This document shows, piece by piece, positions 26,000 through 35,200 of a stretch of 64,000 bases of DNA (its first letter is position 1; each line of letters opens with the position of its first letter). The DNA is from JACPYM01 sp963699175. GTDB taxonomy: Bacteria; Acidobacteriota; Blastocatellia; RBC074. The notes under the pieces are model-generated. The model made no database searches, was not told the DNA's origin, and worked only from the letters and a program-made list of their open reading frames with translations. The stretch is from assembly GCA_963699175.1 (NCBI GenBank), contig OY969418.1, positions 3,286,001-3,350,000 on the forward strand. The letters run 5' to 3'. The position numbers and the translations under genes were made by a program.

Positions 26000-26051
26000 C
26001 AACGATTCCGTTGTACAACACGCTCGTTGTACAACGGAATCGTTGTACAAC
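26000..26051 (+). promoter_or_regulatory. Three phased GTTGTACAAC palindromes (operator-like)
   Basis: The 10-bp palindrome GTTGTACAAC occurs at 26010-26019, 26026-26035 and 26042-26051, exactly 16 bases apart. The first two copies also sit inside a perfect 20-bp inverted repeat (26000-26019 with 26026-26045, loop ACGCTC). The array lies 80 bases before a small membrane-protein gene and the AAA/TPR gene. Evenly spaced palindromes usually mark cooperative binding of a dimeric regulator; the regulator is unknown. Confidence 0.7.
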
Positions 26052-26130
26052 GTAAAGCTCGGAGAAGACCAAATGTGGAATTGGAGGGTTAACCCGCTTT
26101 CAATCTCCACTTCACCTACTGGAGATATGA

Positions 26131-26427
26131 ATGCCGAGAAAGAAAACAATACGATCCGCCAGGAGCAGGAAAGCCGCTGACGATTCAGCACGTAGTTCAA
26201 ATGGCCTGACAACGCAAAGCGAGAAGACCTCACTAACTCCCACGCCGCTTGAAGAATCCAAGACGCGTATCAGTATGGAGTATGCCCGAACGATTATGGC
26301 AATTGGGGTAGTTGCCTTCATCGTCCTACTTGTCCGCGCAGATATTGCTGTTCTGACGAAAGTCTTCCTTTCAACGCTACTTTTCATGGCAAGCGTTGTC
26401 GCTACTTTGTTGGGCATTAAGCGCTAG
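26131..26427 (+). CDS. Small membrane protein, unknown
   Basis: 98 residues. The first 45 residues are basic and Ser/Thr-rich (PRKKTIRSARSRKAADDSARSS), probably disordered and cytoplasmic. Two hydrophobic segments follow (about 53-68, TIMAIGVVAFIVLLV, and 76-94, KVFLSTLLFMASVVATLLG), giving a hairpin in the membrane with both ends inside. GGAG lies a few bases upstream of the ATG. No family recognised. It is preceded by the phased palindromes and followed after 41 bases by the AAA/TPR gene, so the two may form one regulated unit. Confidence 0.5.
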   Translation: MPRKKTIRSARSRKAADDSARSSNGLTTQSEKTSLTPTPLEESKTRISMEYARTIMAIGVVAFIVLLVRADIAVLTKVFLSTLLFMASVVATLLGIKR

Positions 26428-26468
26428 CTAGCGAAACAGTCCTGAAGCAATCGAGAAAGGTATCAGTA

Positions 26469-28961
26469 ATGGAATTGCTCTATAACCCCGACCAGATGTC
26501 AGAGAAAGAAATCAAAGAAACCTTCGTCGCGCGCGAGGCTTTGGTTGACGAACTCGTCGAATTGATCAAAAGCCAACCTGACAGCGCAGGTATGCAGCAC
26601 GCTGTCATCATTGCGCCACGTGGCATGGGCAAGACTACTGTGTTGCTAATGGTCAAATTCGCCATTAAGGATTGCGGGCTAGCCAATCAATGGCAGGCGG
26701 TGAAGTTTCCTGAAGAGTCGTATGGCATCTATGACCTGAGCGATTTCTGGATTGAAACACTCAACCTCATTGCTGCCGACACTGCTGATACCGACTTGCG
26801 GCGACTCGCTGATGACCTGAAGAAGAAATATCCGAACAATGAAGATTTGCAGGATGCCGCCTATGCTGCGCTCAAAGATTGGCGGCAGCAACACGGCAAA
26901 CGGTTATTGCTGCTGGTGGAGAACTTCGATCAGATTTTGGAGCAGATCAACGATGAACGCGACAACGCTCGGTTGCGCGATGAGTTGATGAACGACAGCA
27001 CAGTGATGTTCCTCGGCGGCGCGACAACGTTCTTCAGAGAGGCGCGCGCTTATGACCAACCACTCTACAATTTCTTCAAAATTTACGACCTCGCTGATTT
27101 GAAATTCGCGCAGATGCAGGAACTTTTGCGCCGCCGCGCTCAAGTTGACCGCCTCACAGATTTCGAGACTACGCTCAAACAGAACGCCGCCCGGTTGCGC
27201 ACGCTAGAATATTTCACAGGCGGCAATCCGCGTTTGGTGCTGATGCTTTACCGTGTCGTAAGCCATTCGGACGTGGCCGAAGTGCGTCGCGCGTTGGAAA
27301 AATTACTAGATGAGGTGACACCGTATTACAAAGCCAAGGTTGAGGCACTGCCTGCACAGCAACGCAAAATCCTCGACCACATTGCGCGCGTCAGCGGTGA
27401 AACCAACGAAGGGTTGACGCCAGGTGAAATCGCTGCCGCCGTGCGCTTGTCGCCCAATCAAGTTAGTTCGCAACTAAAACGGCTTTTGGAACTTGGGTAT
27501 GTGCGCGCTGCGAATTTGCGCGGGCGCAGTTCTTGGTACACGTTGTCAGAACCGTTATATGCAATTTGGCATCAGATGCGATTTGGCAGAGATACTAAAG
27601 AGCGAATGCGTTGGTTAATAGTATGGCTCAGAGCGATTTATTCGGATGAAGAAATGAAACTTGAAAGCCGGAAGTTAGCTGACCGTTTTCGCTATCACTT
27701 CCGAGAAGAACACTCACAGAAGGCGCAAGATGTTCTTGAGCATCATCGTTGGTTGGCAGAAGCAATGACGGACCCGGATGCACGTTTGCGCGCCATGGAG
27801 CGTGTCATTCGCGGCAAACTTGCGCTCAAGGAGGTAGCTTCAGTCAAGACTGATCTTTTATCACAAGTCAATTTGGCAAATCTATCCGATATGACCTTAG
27901 CCAAGTTGATCGAAGTTGAATGTCTCAGCCAAGAGCAAGTCGCTTCGGTCAAAGCTGCCAAGATAAGAGCAATTGATTCTTCACGTGACAAGGAGTTTGC
28001 AGAAACAATGGCAGCAGCTTTGCTGGCTTATGAAGAAAAGAACTACGAAGCAACAATTAGTCATCTTGACCACGGGTTAGCAATCAAACCCGATGATGAC
28101 CAAGCTTGGTTTCAGCGTGCCGAGACACTTTACGACTTGGGGCGCCATGAAGAGGCAATTACAAATTACGATAGAGCATTGAAGATCAATTCTAGGAATG
28201 AAGATGCTTGGGTAGCTCGCGGCAACACACTAACGGATATAGGTCGTCATCAAGATGCATTGGCGAGTTATGACTGTGCATTGGAAATTAAGCCAGATGA
28301 AGAGTTGGTGTGGTTTTTTCGAGGACTTGAGCTGGATAAATTGAACCGCCACGAAGAGGCAGTGGAGAGTTATGACCGGTCATTACGCGTAAAACCTGAT
28401 GATGAAGAAGTTTGGAAATATCGTGGCGATGCTCTTGCTGAACTGAGCCGTTACGAAGAGGCCGTAGCGAGCTATGATCGAGCTCTGGCAATAAAGCCTG
28501 AGGAAAGTATAGCTTGGTTCAGCCGCGGTATTGCTCTTTATAACCTTGGGCAGTACGAAGAGGCCATTGCAAGTTACGACCGAGCTCTAACAATTGACCC
28601 CGAAAACGCCGAAGTTTGGCATAGACGCGGAGCGACATTATCTATTATGGATGATTTTGAAGGAGAACTTGAAAGTTACTCCCGCGCCATTGAAGCTGGC
28701 AAGAAAGCAGAGAGTAAAAGATGGGCAGATAAAGTGTCGGTTGGAATGTTGAAGCTTGCTTTGGACGGGCAAGCGGCTGCCGCTCGCAAATTGATCGCTG
28801 AATCGGGTTTGGAAGAACAGCTATTTCCACTCACCCGTGCTATTGATTACCTACAAACCGGCAACGAAGCGCTAATCGAAAAACTCTCGCCCGAAGTGCG
28901 CGGCATCGTCGAAGAGGTCGTCGCCAAATTGAAAACTGCTGCGCCGCTTCCTAAGTCGTAA
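26469..28961 (+). CDS. AAA/STAND-like ATPase with winged helix and TPR repeats
   Basis: 830 residues. Walker A is APRGMGKTT at residues 49-57 and Walker B is RLLLLVENFD at about 145-154, with ETFVAREALVDELVELI before it, as in AAA-type/STAND signalling ATPases. FTGGNPRLVLMLYRVV (about 255) is the GGNPR sensor-like segment typical of the archaeal/STAND ATPase family. Residues about 300-375 form a winged helix (GLTPGEIAAAVRLSPNQVSSQLKRLLELGYVRAA). After a linker with charged helices, six or seven TPR units run from about 520 to 755 (YEEAVASYDRALAIKPEES type). Such proteins act as sensors that oligomerise on ligand binding; some are antiviral, others regulate transcription. Neither role is shown here. 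Confidence 0.8.
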   Translation: MELLYNPDQMSEKEIKETFVAREALVDELVELIKSQPDSAGMQHAVIIAPRGMGKTTVLLMVKFAIKDCGLANQWQAVKFPEESYGIYDLSDFWIETLNLIAADTADTDLRRLADDLKKKYPNNEDLQDAAYAALKDWRQQHGKRLLLLVENFDQILEQINDERDNARLRDELMNDSTVMFLGGATTFFREARAYDQPLYNFFKIYDLADLKFAQMQELLRRRAQVDRLTDFETTLKQNAARLRTLEYFTGGNPRLVLMLYRVVSHSDVAEVRRALEKLLDEVTPYYKAKVEALPAQQRKILDHIARVSGETNEGLTPGEIAAAVRLSPNQVSSQLKRLLELGYVRAANLRGRSSWYTLSEPLYAIWHQMRFGRDTKERMRWLIVWLRAIYSDEEMKLESRKLADRFRYHFREEHSQKAQDVLEHHRWLAEAMTDPDARLRAMERVIRGKLALKEVASVKTDLLSQVNLANLSDMTLAKLIEVECLSQEQVASVKAAKIRAIDSSRDKEFAETMAAALLAYEEKNYEATISHLDHGLAIKPDDDQAWFQRAETLYDLGRHEEAITNYDRALKINSRNEDAWVARGNTLTDIGRHQDALASYDCALEIKPDEELVWFFRGLELDKLNRHEEAVESYDRSLRVKPDDEEVWKYRGDALAELSRYEEAVASYDRALAIKPEESIAWFSRGIALYNLGQYEEAIASYDRALTIDPENAEVWHRRGATLSIMDDFEGELESYSRAIEAGKKAESKRWADKVSVGMLKLALDGQAAAARKLIAESGLEEQLFPLTRAIDYLQTGNEALIEKLSPEVRGIVEEVVAKLKTAAPLPKS

Positions 28962-29059
28962 GCGCGTAGTGGCGTGCTAGAATGCCGTCGGAAGTAAGAC
29001 AATGACCGAAACAATAACACGCATCTTTGCCGCTACCTTCTGCACGAAAGGAGTGTCGT

Positions 29060-29293
29060 ATGCTTGAGACGGTAACTTTGCAGGAAGCCCAAGCTCATCT
29101 GGCCGATTTAATTGCCAAGCTCAATCCGGGAACGGAATTGGTAATCACGCAGAATGATCGTCCGGTGGCGAAACTCGTTGGCCCGCCACCCACACCGCGC
29201 CAGCCACGTCAGCCAGGCAGTGCCAAGGGTAAGCTCATCATCCATGCCGAGGACGAGGAACACTTGAATGATTTTCGGGAGTACATGCCATGA
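29060..29293 (+). CDS. Phd/YefM-type antitoxin
   Basis: 77 residues: MLETVTLQEAQAHLADLIAKLNPGTELVITQNDRPVAKLVG is the standard Phd/YefM fold, with a Pro-rich linker and an acidic C-terminal tail (EDEEHLNDFREYMP) that would cap the toxin. AAAGGAG six bases before the ATG at 29060 sets the start. The stop overlaps the PIN toxin start (ATGA). As in other such pairs the antitoxin probably represses its own promoter. Confidence 0.85.
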   Translation: MLETVTLQEAQAHLADLIAKLNPGTELVITQNDRPVAKLVGPPPTPRQPRQPGSAKGKLIIHAEDEEHLNDFREYMP

Positions 29294-29676
29294 GGCTGCT
29301 CCTGGATACTCATACCTTCCTCTGGTTTGTGTTGGCCGATCCATTGCTCAGCGCCAATGCCAGCAGCCTGATCGCTGATCCGAACAATGAAGTCGCAATC
29401 AGCCCCGCGACATATTGGGAAGTCGCCATCAAAATCGGCATCGGCAAATACTCCTTAGCTGAACCGCTGGACGTATTTTTCGAGCGTGAGTTGGCTGCCA
29501 ATCAATTCGACATCCTGCACATCGAGCCGCGTCACGTCGCACCGCTGACAACCTTGCCCTTTCATCACCGTGATCCGTTTGACCGCCTCATCATCGCGCA
29601 AGCAATGGCAGAGCAGATTCCCGTAATTAGCGCGGATACCGCTTTTGACGCTTACCCGATACGGCGGTTGTGGTAG
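29290..29676 (+). CDS. PIN-domain ribonuclease toxin
   Basis: 128 residues. Acidic PIN positions: Asp6 in LLLDTHTFLWF, Glu in SPATYWEVAIKIGIGK, Asp in HHRDPFDRLIIAQAM and VISADTAFDAYPI. The FLWF and DPFDRLIIAQA features place it in the PIN branch paired with Phd-type antitoxins. It probably cleaves a specific RNA when the antitoxin is degraded. It starts at an ATG overlapping the antitoxin stop. All residues expected for activity are present. Confidence 0.9.
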   Translation: MRLLLDTHTFLWFVLADPLLSANASSLIADPNNEVAISPATYWEVAIKIGIGKYSLAEPLDVFFERELAANQFDILHIEPRHVAPLTTLPFHHRDPFDRLIIAQAMAEQIPVISADTAFDAYPIRRLW

Positions 29677-29691
29677 ATGTCGCGCTTACTA

Positions 29692-30633
29692 TCAATAAAG
29701 CGACACCGCCCTCGATACCGCCCTGATCTCATTTAACAACTCTTCGTCCTCGCTCAGATCATCGTCGGACAGCTCAACCGGGGACTCTGCGCTCGCTGAC
29801 AAGCCGAGCACTTCCTGACCAAGCCGCAAAAAGTCGTGGGCGACTGGGTGTAGCGGCATTTGCTCGACGACTGCCCGCCCGGCTGCCGCCGCCTCGACGA
29901 CGCGTGTGCTCGTGCGAATCTGCGTGCGGCAAAGTTCGTCGCCGAAGATGTACTGGACTTGTTGTTTGAATTCGCGATCAAACCGCCGTCGCTCGTCGTA
30001 GTTGTTCAGCACTACCTTGATCTTGGGCAGACGCTTGTTGAGCCGGATGCAGAGGCCGCTCACCCAGTCTATCACTGAGACCATCCCGCTAAGCCCATAG
30101 ACCCCGCAGGAAATGACCACGACGACCTGATCTGCTGCATCAATGCCTACTTGGGTTGATCTGCATAAACTGGCCGGGGTATCAACCACGATATAGTCAT
30201 ACTTGGTTAGCGCCGGGCCTAGCTGTCTTCTTAACAGATCAGGGCTGAGGGGCAACCTGTCCACGTTTTCATGCAGTTCCTTTTGAAAAGCGTTGTGGAT
30301 GAGATCAAGCCCCGAGCGCACCGGAATGATGTACTCATCAATATTCGCTTTAGGAACCATCAGCAACCGGTCGGCGGTCTTCGTAGTGCTGATTGGCTCG
30401 TAGAAAAGGCCCTGGCCGAAGTTGCCCTGCGGGTCTAGGTCAACGCCCAGCACGCGCTTGCCGTGATGCAGGGCGAAACACATGGCCAGATTTTGCGCTG
30501 CGGTGGTTTTTCCTGTGCCGCCTTTTTGATTGACGAAAGCGATGACTTGAGCAGGCTTTCTGCGCAATGCGGTGGTGCGCTGTTCTTCGAGGGGAGGACA
30601 GAGATGCAATGGGGTGCGTGTGTGTATAGTCAT
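29692..30633 (-). CDS. ParA-family ATPase
   Basis: 313 residues. Deviant Walker A FVNQKGGTGKTTAAQNLA (residues 33-50), Walker A' GVDLDPQGNFGQGL, and Walker B YDYIVVDTPASLC. The middle has VVLNNYDERRRFDREFKQQV, characteristic of the Soj/ParA group. A Thr/Arg/Pro-rich N-terminus precedes the domain and an acidic tail (ELSDDDLSEDEELLNEI) ends it. ParA proteins position chromosomes, plasmids or cellular cargo by dynamic DNA binding. No parB or centromere-like array is adjacent, and the gene stands alone between a PIN toxin and an intergenic region, so its cargo is unknown. Confidence 0.88.
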   Translation of the reverse strand: MTIHTRTPLHLCPPLEEQRTTALRRKPAQVIAFVNQKGGTGKTTAAQNLAMCFALHHGKRVLGVDLDPQGNFGQGLFYEPISTTKTADRLLMVPKANIDEYIIPVRSGLDLIHNAFQKELHENVDRLPLSPDLLRRQLGPALTKYDYIVVDTPASLCRSTQVGIDAADQVVVVISCGVYGLSGMVSVIDWVSGLCIRLNKRLPKIKVVLNNYDERRRFDREFKQQVQYIFGDELCRTQIRTSTRVVEAAAAGRAVVEQMPLHPVAHDFLRLGQEVLGLSASAESPVELSDDDLSEDEELLNEIRAVSRAVSLY

Positions 30634-31053
30634 AGCATTGACTCAAGCGCGGGTTAAGCTGCGCGCCGGATTGCCGCAACTAGCCGCGAAAGGGTGTATT
30701 TCAAACGCTGGGAGGGATGAAAATTCGCCAGCGCCGACAAGTGCCAACGCTTTTGCCGCTCCGCTGCAAGTTGCGGAGCACTTCATCAAAAGTATTGCTT
30801 TGAGCCTAGTAGTGTGGGGAGAACGGTGCGGAGTATAGAGGCGAGTGATCAAAAGCTCAAGACAGAACGGAACGGAAATTTGCCCGTGCCGCGCTGAAGA
30901 GGCAAAGAGCCATCGCCGTTTTATTGCCGACTGCGCCAATCAAAACGCGTCAGAAACGTTGACAGCCACGGCGTAATCACTACGATGGCAGGCGCAGGCA
31001 GACCTACAGGGATGATGTTCCACTCTGAAAACCCGAAATGAGGTGAGCGAGAT
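30634..31053. other. Intergenic region, nothing recognised
   Basis: 420 bases between the divergent parA-like and serine hydrolase genes. I see no convincing frame, RNA gene or long palindrome. Promoters of both genes should lie here, but no clear consensus boxes stand out. Confidence 0.5.
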
Positions 31054-32220
31054 ATGTTGACCAGATACGGAATCCAGCAGCGCGGCAGGCTGGCGTGGTT
31101 GTCTGTTGGCTTGCTCGTTGTTTGTTTGGCTCTCGGTTTCTACGCCGAACAGACTGCGCCATCGCAATCCAAAGAGAAAGCTCCGGCTTACCCCGGCAAA
31201 GATTGGGAGCGCATCGAGAAGCCGGAGTCGGTTGGCTATTCTTCTGCGCGCTTGCAAGCGTTGCGTGGCTGGCTGCAATCGTTGGACACGACAGCGCTGC
31301 TGGTCTCGGTGGGTGGGCGTTCGCTGTTTGAATACGGCGATCTGACGCACCTGAGTTATCTCGCCTCCGTGCGCAAGAGCGTGTTGGCAATCCTCTACGG
31401 CAAGTATGTCGAGAACGGCACGATCAAACTCGACAAGACGCTACGCGAGTTGGAATTCACCGATGTTGGCGGTTTGCAGTCGCGCGAATTGGAAGCAACT
31501 GTCGAGAATCTGATTACGGCGCGCTCCGGCGTTTATCATCTGGCTTCCAACCCTGGCGATTCGACCGACAGCGCGCCGCCGCGCAATTCGCAACGACCCG
31601 GCGCCTACTACCTCTACAACAATTGGGATTTCAACGCGGCGGGCGCGGTGTTTGAGAAGCTGACCGGGCGTGACATCTACGACGCGCTGGAGAGCGATTT
31701 GGCCAGACCCATTGGCATGCAGGATTTCAACCGCGCGCGCCAACGCAAGAGTGGCGACGCCACGCGCTCGCAACACATGGCCTATCACATCTGGCTCTCG
31801 ACGCGCGATATGGCGCGCATCGGGTTGCTGATGTTGCGCGAAGGGAAATGGGGCGAGCAACAAGTCGTCTCGCGCGATTGGACGCGGCGCATCAGTAGTC
31901 TGGTGACTCCGATCAACGAAATGAATCCACCGGGGATGCGTTCGTTGGGCACGGGCATGCGGTGGGGCTACGGTTATATGTGGTGGGTCTGGGATGCGCC
32001 GCATTCGCCCGGCCCATTTGAGGGCGCGTACACAGGAATCGGAGCGGGCGGGCAGTACATCACCGTTTTGCCGAAACTCGACATGGTCATTGCGCATAAG
32101 ACCGATATGGACCAGCCGCCGCAGGGGCAGAGCGGGCGTACCAGAAATGTGTCGCAGGCCGAGTACGATTCTATTCTCAGAATGTTGATTGTGGCTCGCT
32201 GCCCTGGCGGCAAATGTTAG
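31054..32220 (+). CDS. Secreted serine hydrolase (class C beta-lactamase fold)
   Basis: 388 residues with an N-terminal membrane anchor or signal (LAWLSVGLLVVCLALGFYAEQ). Catalytic SxxK is Ser105-Val-Arg-Lys108 in SYLASVRKSVLAILYG, and the second motif is YxN in YYLYNNWDFN. The closing KTG-type motif is represented around IGAGGQYITVLPKLDMV near the C-terminus. The family includes penicillin-binding proteins, D-aminopeptidases and esterases; the real substrate cannot be read from sequence. It should act in the periplasm. Starts at an ATG after GAGGTGAGCGAGAT. Confidence 0.85.
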   Translation: MLTRYGIQQRGRLAWLSVGLLVVCLALGFYAEQTAPSQSKEKAPAYPGKDWERIEKPESVGYSSARLQALRGWLQSLDTTALLVSVGGRSLFEYGDLTHLSYLASVRKSVLAILYGKYVENGTIKLDKTLRELEFTDVGGLQSRELEATVENLITARSGVYHLASNPGDSTDSAPPRNSQRPGAYYLYNNWDFNAAGAVFEKLTGRDIYDALESDLARPIGMQDFNRARQRKSGDATRSQHMAYHIWLSTRDMARIGLLMLREGKWGEQQVVSRDWTRRISSLVTPINEMNPPGMRSLGTGMRWGYGYMWWVWDAPHSPGPFEGAYTGIGAGGQYITVLPKLDMVIAHKTDMDQPPQGQSGRTRNVSQAEYDSILRMLIVARCPGGKC

Positions 32221-32293
32221 TGACTCGTGTCTCAAACTGGAATCGTTTTTAACTACTGTGGCCAAGCACACGGCCAATTCAAAGTGAGGAATT

Positions 32294-35200
32294 ATGCGTG
32301 CAACGCACCCTTCCCATCGGCGGGCAATTTTATTCGCAGTTGTTTTGACGCTCTTCGCGCTGCTGTTTTGGCGGCAGAGCGCCGCTCCCGCCGCAGCCGT
32401 CAGCCTTGCGCCGGTGCGCCTGCATTGGCAATTCCAGGGGCGTTGGGAGAAACGTTTCACGCTGCAGCGCGGCGAAACCTTCGAGCTTTCGGTCGGGCTG
32501 CCGACGCCCTCGGCGCTGCCACGACATGGCCGCGTCAGCGTGCGCTGGACCTTGGTTGAAGCAAAAGACGCGCTGCCTGCGCTGTCAGCGCGCAAGCCTG
32601 ATACTTTTGGCATCTACACCAAGCCGACGGGTGATTGGCAGAAGGTCTTGCACGCGCTAGATACTGATATATACCTCGTCTACCGCGCGCCAGTTGCGGG
32701 CGTCTACGCTTTAGAAATTTCACCTATCACTGACGAAGCCACCGTGTTCGAAGGCGCGCGCTGGCGTGAGGACGGCATTGCGCCGCAAGCAGTAACTTTT
32801 CCGCGTCAGACGCCGTGGCCTGCCGGGAAGTCTGTGCCGTTGTCAGTAACGATCAATCCGCTGGATTTGAAAGACGCGCCGCAAGCAGGCATGTACGTCG
32901 AGACAGAGCCAAACGACACGCCTGAATTGGCGCAGGACATTGCCTTGCCCACGGGCGAAGGTGTGCAGGCCGTGCGCATCACTGGCGGCGCGGACGACAT
33001 CGAATATTTCGATAACGGCAAGGTCGGCAAATCGGGCGACGATTGGTTCCGCCTCGCGTTCAATGGCAAAGAGCCGCGTCTGTTGACCTGCAACCTGGCG
33101 ATTCCCGATCACACACTGGCCGCCCAGCTTCGTTTCTACACGCTCGATGCCGCAGGCGCGCTAGTCGAATACACCGAAGGCCGCAACGAGAACGAACGCA
33201 CGCATCAACAGAACGAAACGCACCGCGCGGCCATCAATCGCCTGCTCAAACCAGGCGGTGTCTATTTTCTGCGCGCCGAAGCCAACGCGCCCGGTTATGA
33301 AATCGAGCTGCGCGTGTTAAAGCCCGCGCCTTATGACGACGCGCGCCTAGCCGTGCGGCAAGCGATGTACGACCACATCAGCCAGGTAGACGCCTGGCTG
33401 ACCAATCGCCCGCGCGGCGCTTCGGTCGAACGGCGCATTCGCGACACCGGCAATTTGATGGGCGCGCATTGCATGAGCTGTCACACGCAATCGGGCGTCT
33501 GGGGGCCGGCCGTGCCGATTGAAAACGGCTACGTGGTGGAAAACCTGCAAAACTACCGCCGCCTCATCAACGTGATGTACGAATCGCTGCGCCCGACCAA
33601 CTATTTGAAAGACGCGGCAAATAATACGAGCCTCGCGCCGCTAGATGTCGGCGACGGCCCCGCGGGGACGCGTGTCGCCGGGCACAATGTCTGCACGGCT
33701 GAGCGTGCCGTGCCCGCGCGCAAGCTGCATTCGATGCAAGCGATTCGCGCGGCTAATCATACGCTGCAAACCGCCGACCCCAGCGGCATCAACGCCGCCG
33801 GGCCTGGCTCGAACGTCGGCCAATCGGTGGTCTACAACTACGCGGGCGAGATTTTACGGACGGCCTGGGATCGCACTGGCCATCCGCGTTATTTTGCCGC
33901 GTTGGAAGAGAAGGCTGAAAAGATGCTCGGCGTGCAACCGCGTTACAGCGATGATCTGTCTCACCGCATCGAGTTTTTCAAGCGATTTTTTCCGCAGGAT
34001 TATTTGGCGCAGAACCAGCGCGCGCGCACCATTCAACCAACGTTGCCGCCTGAACCAAAACCAGAACCAACACCTGCGCCGAATAAAGACGGCAAGCCGC
34101 AGGAGCCGCCGCCAGCGCGCTTTCCTGCTTATCAATTATTGAGCGGCGAAAATGCATCCAAGCTTTGGGGCCGCATTCAGGAACAACTCAAGAAAGACGA
34201 AGCGCGGCTGCGCGCAATTCAAAACAGCGATGGCTCGTGGGGCTTCGATCCGGGCAAGACGAGCGACGGCGGGCAAACCTGGAAGACCAACGGCGAATTT
34301 GATCCTGCGCCCACGGCTTTGGCGCTGATCGCATTTCAAGCATTGGGTTATGACGCCAATGACCCCAGCGTGGCGCGTGGGGTCAAAACGTTGCTGCGCA
34401 CGCAAGACCCGTATGGCCGCTGGAACAAGAATGCGCTGACCGGCTTTGTCACGACGGCCTACTCGTTGCACGCGTTGGCGCGGCTCTATCCTGAAAAGCC
34501 CGTCAAACCGGTGCGCGCAATGTTTGTTCCGCGCAGTGGAGAATCTCTTCCGGCCACCCTCGCCCGCGTGCGGGCACTATCGCACACGGACGATCCGGCG
34601 TTGCTGGATTTGATGATTCAGGCTGCCTGGCACGCCAATCCGCAAGTGCGCTTCTGGGGCGCGCAGGCCTTGGGCGGCGTGCATCACGAACGCGGCGTAC
34701 CGGCGCTCATTCGCTTGTTGGGCGATCCGGTCAAGATGGTGCGCGATGCGGCGGCGTGGGCGATGGAGCAAACACTGCTCGACGACACTGGTTTTGCAGC
34801 CGTCTTCGCGGCTTATCAGACCGGCAGCGATTTGACGCGCGAGAGCATTCTGAAAGCTTTGGGCATGCGCGCCGATGCGGTGATGACGCAACCGCGCTTT
34901 GATAAGCAGCGGCTGACGCAGTTGTTGGACAGGGCGCTCAACGACGACCCACATCCCGGCGTGCGCGCGTGGGCTGCGAAAGCCGCGTGGCAATGGTGGG
35001 TGTGGAATCCGCCGATGCGTGCGGCAATTCAGCAAGCCTGGACGCGCAAGCTGCTCGGCAGCGAATCGAACGCGCTGGTCGAAAATTGCTTCCGTTACCA
35101 GAGCCACGCGCTCTTCATCGCCAACGGCCACAAGGCCAATGGCAGCGATGAGCACCAGTACAAAGAACTCGTGGCGCTCTTCAAAACGCTCGAACAGAAA

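Noticed and set aside
31441..32613. 390-codon minus-strand frame opposite the serine hydrolase
   Set aside because: Shadow of the plus-strand gene, composition typical of antisense reading in GC-rich DNA.
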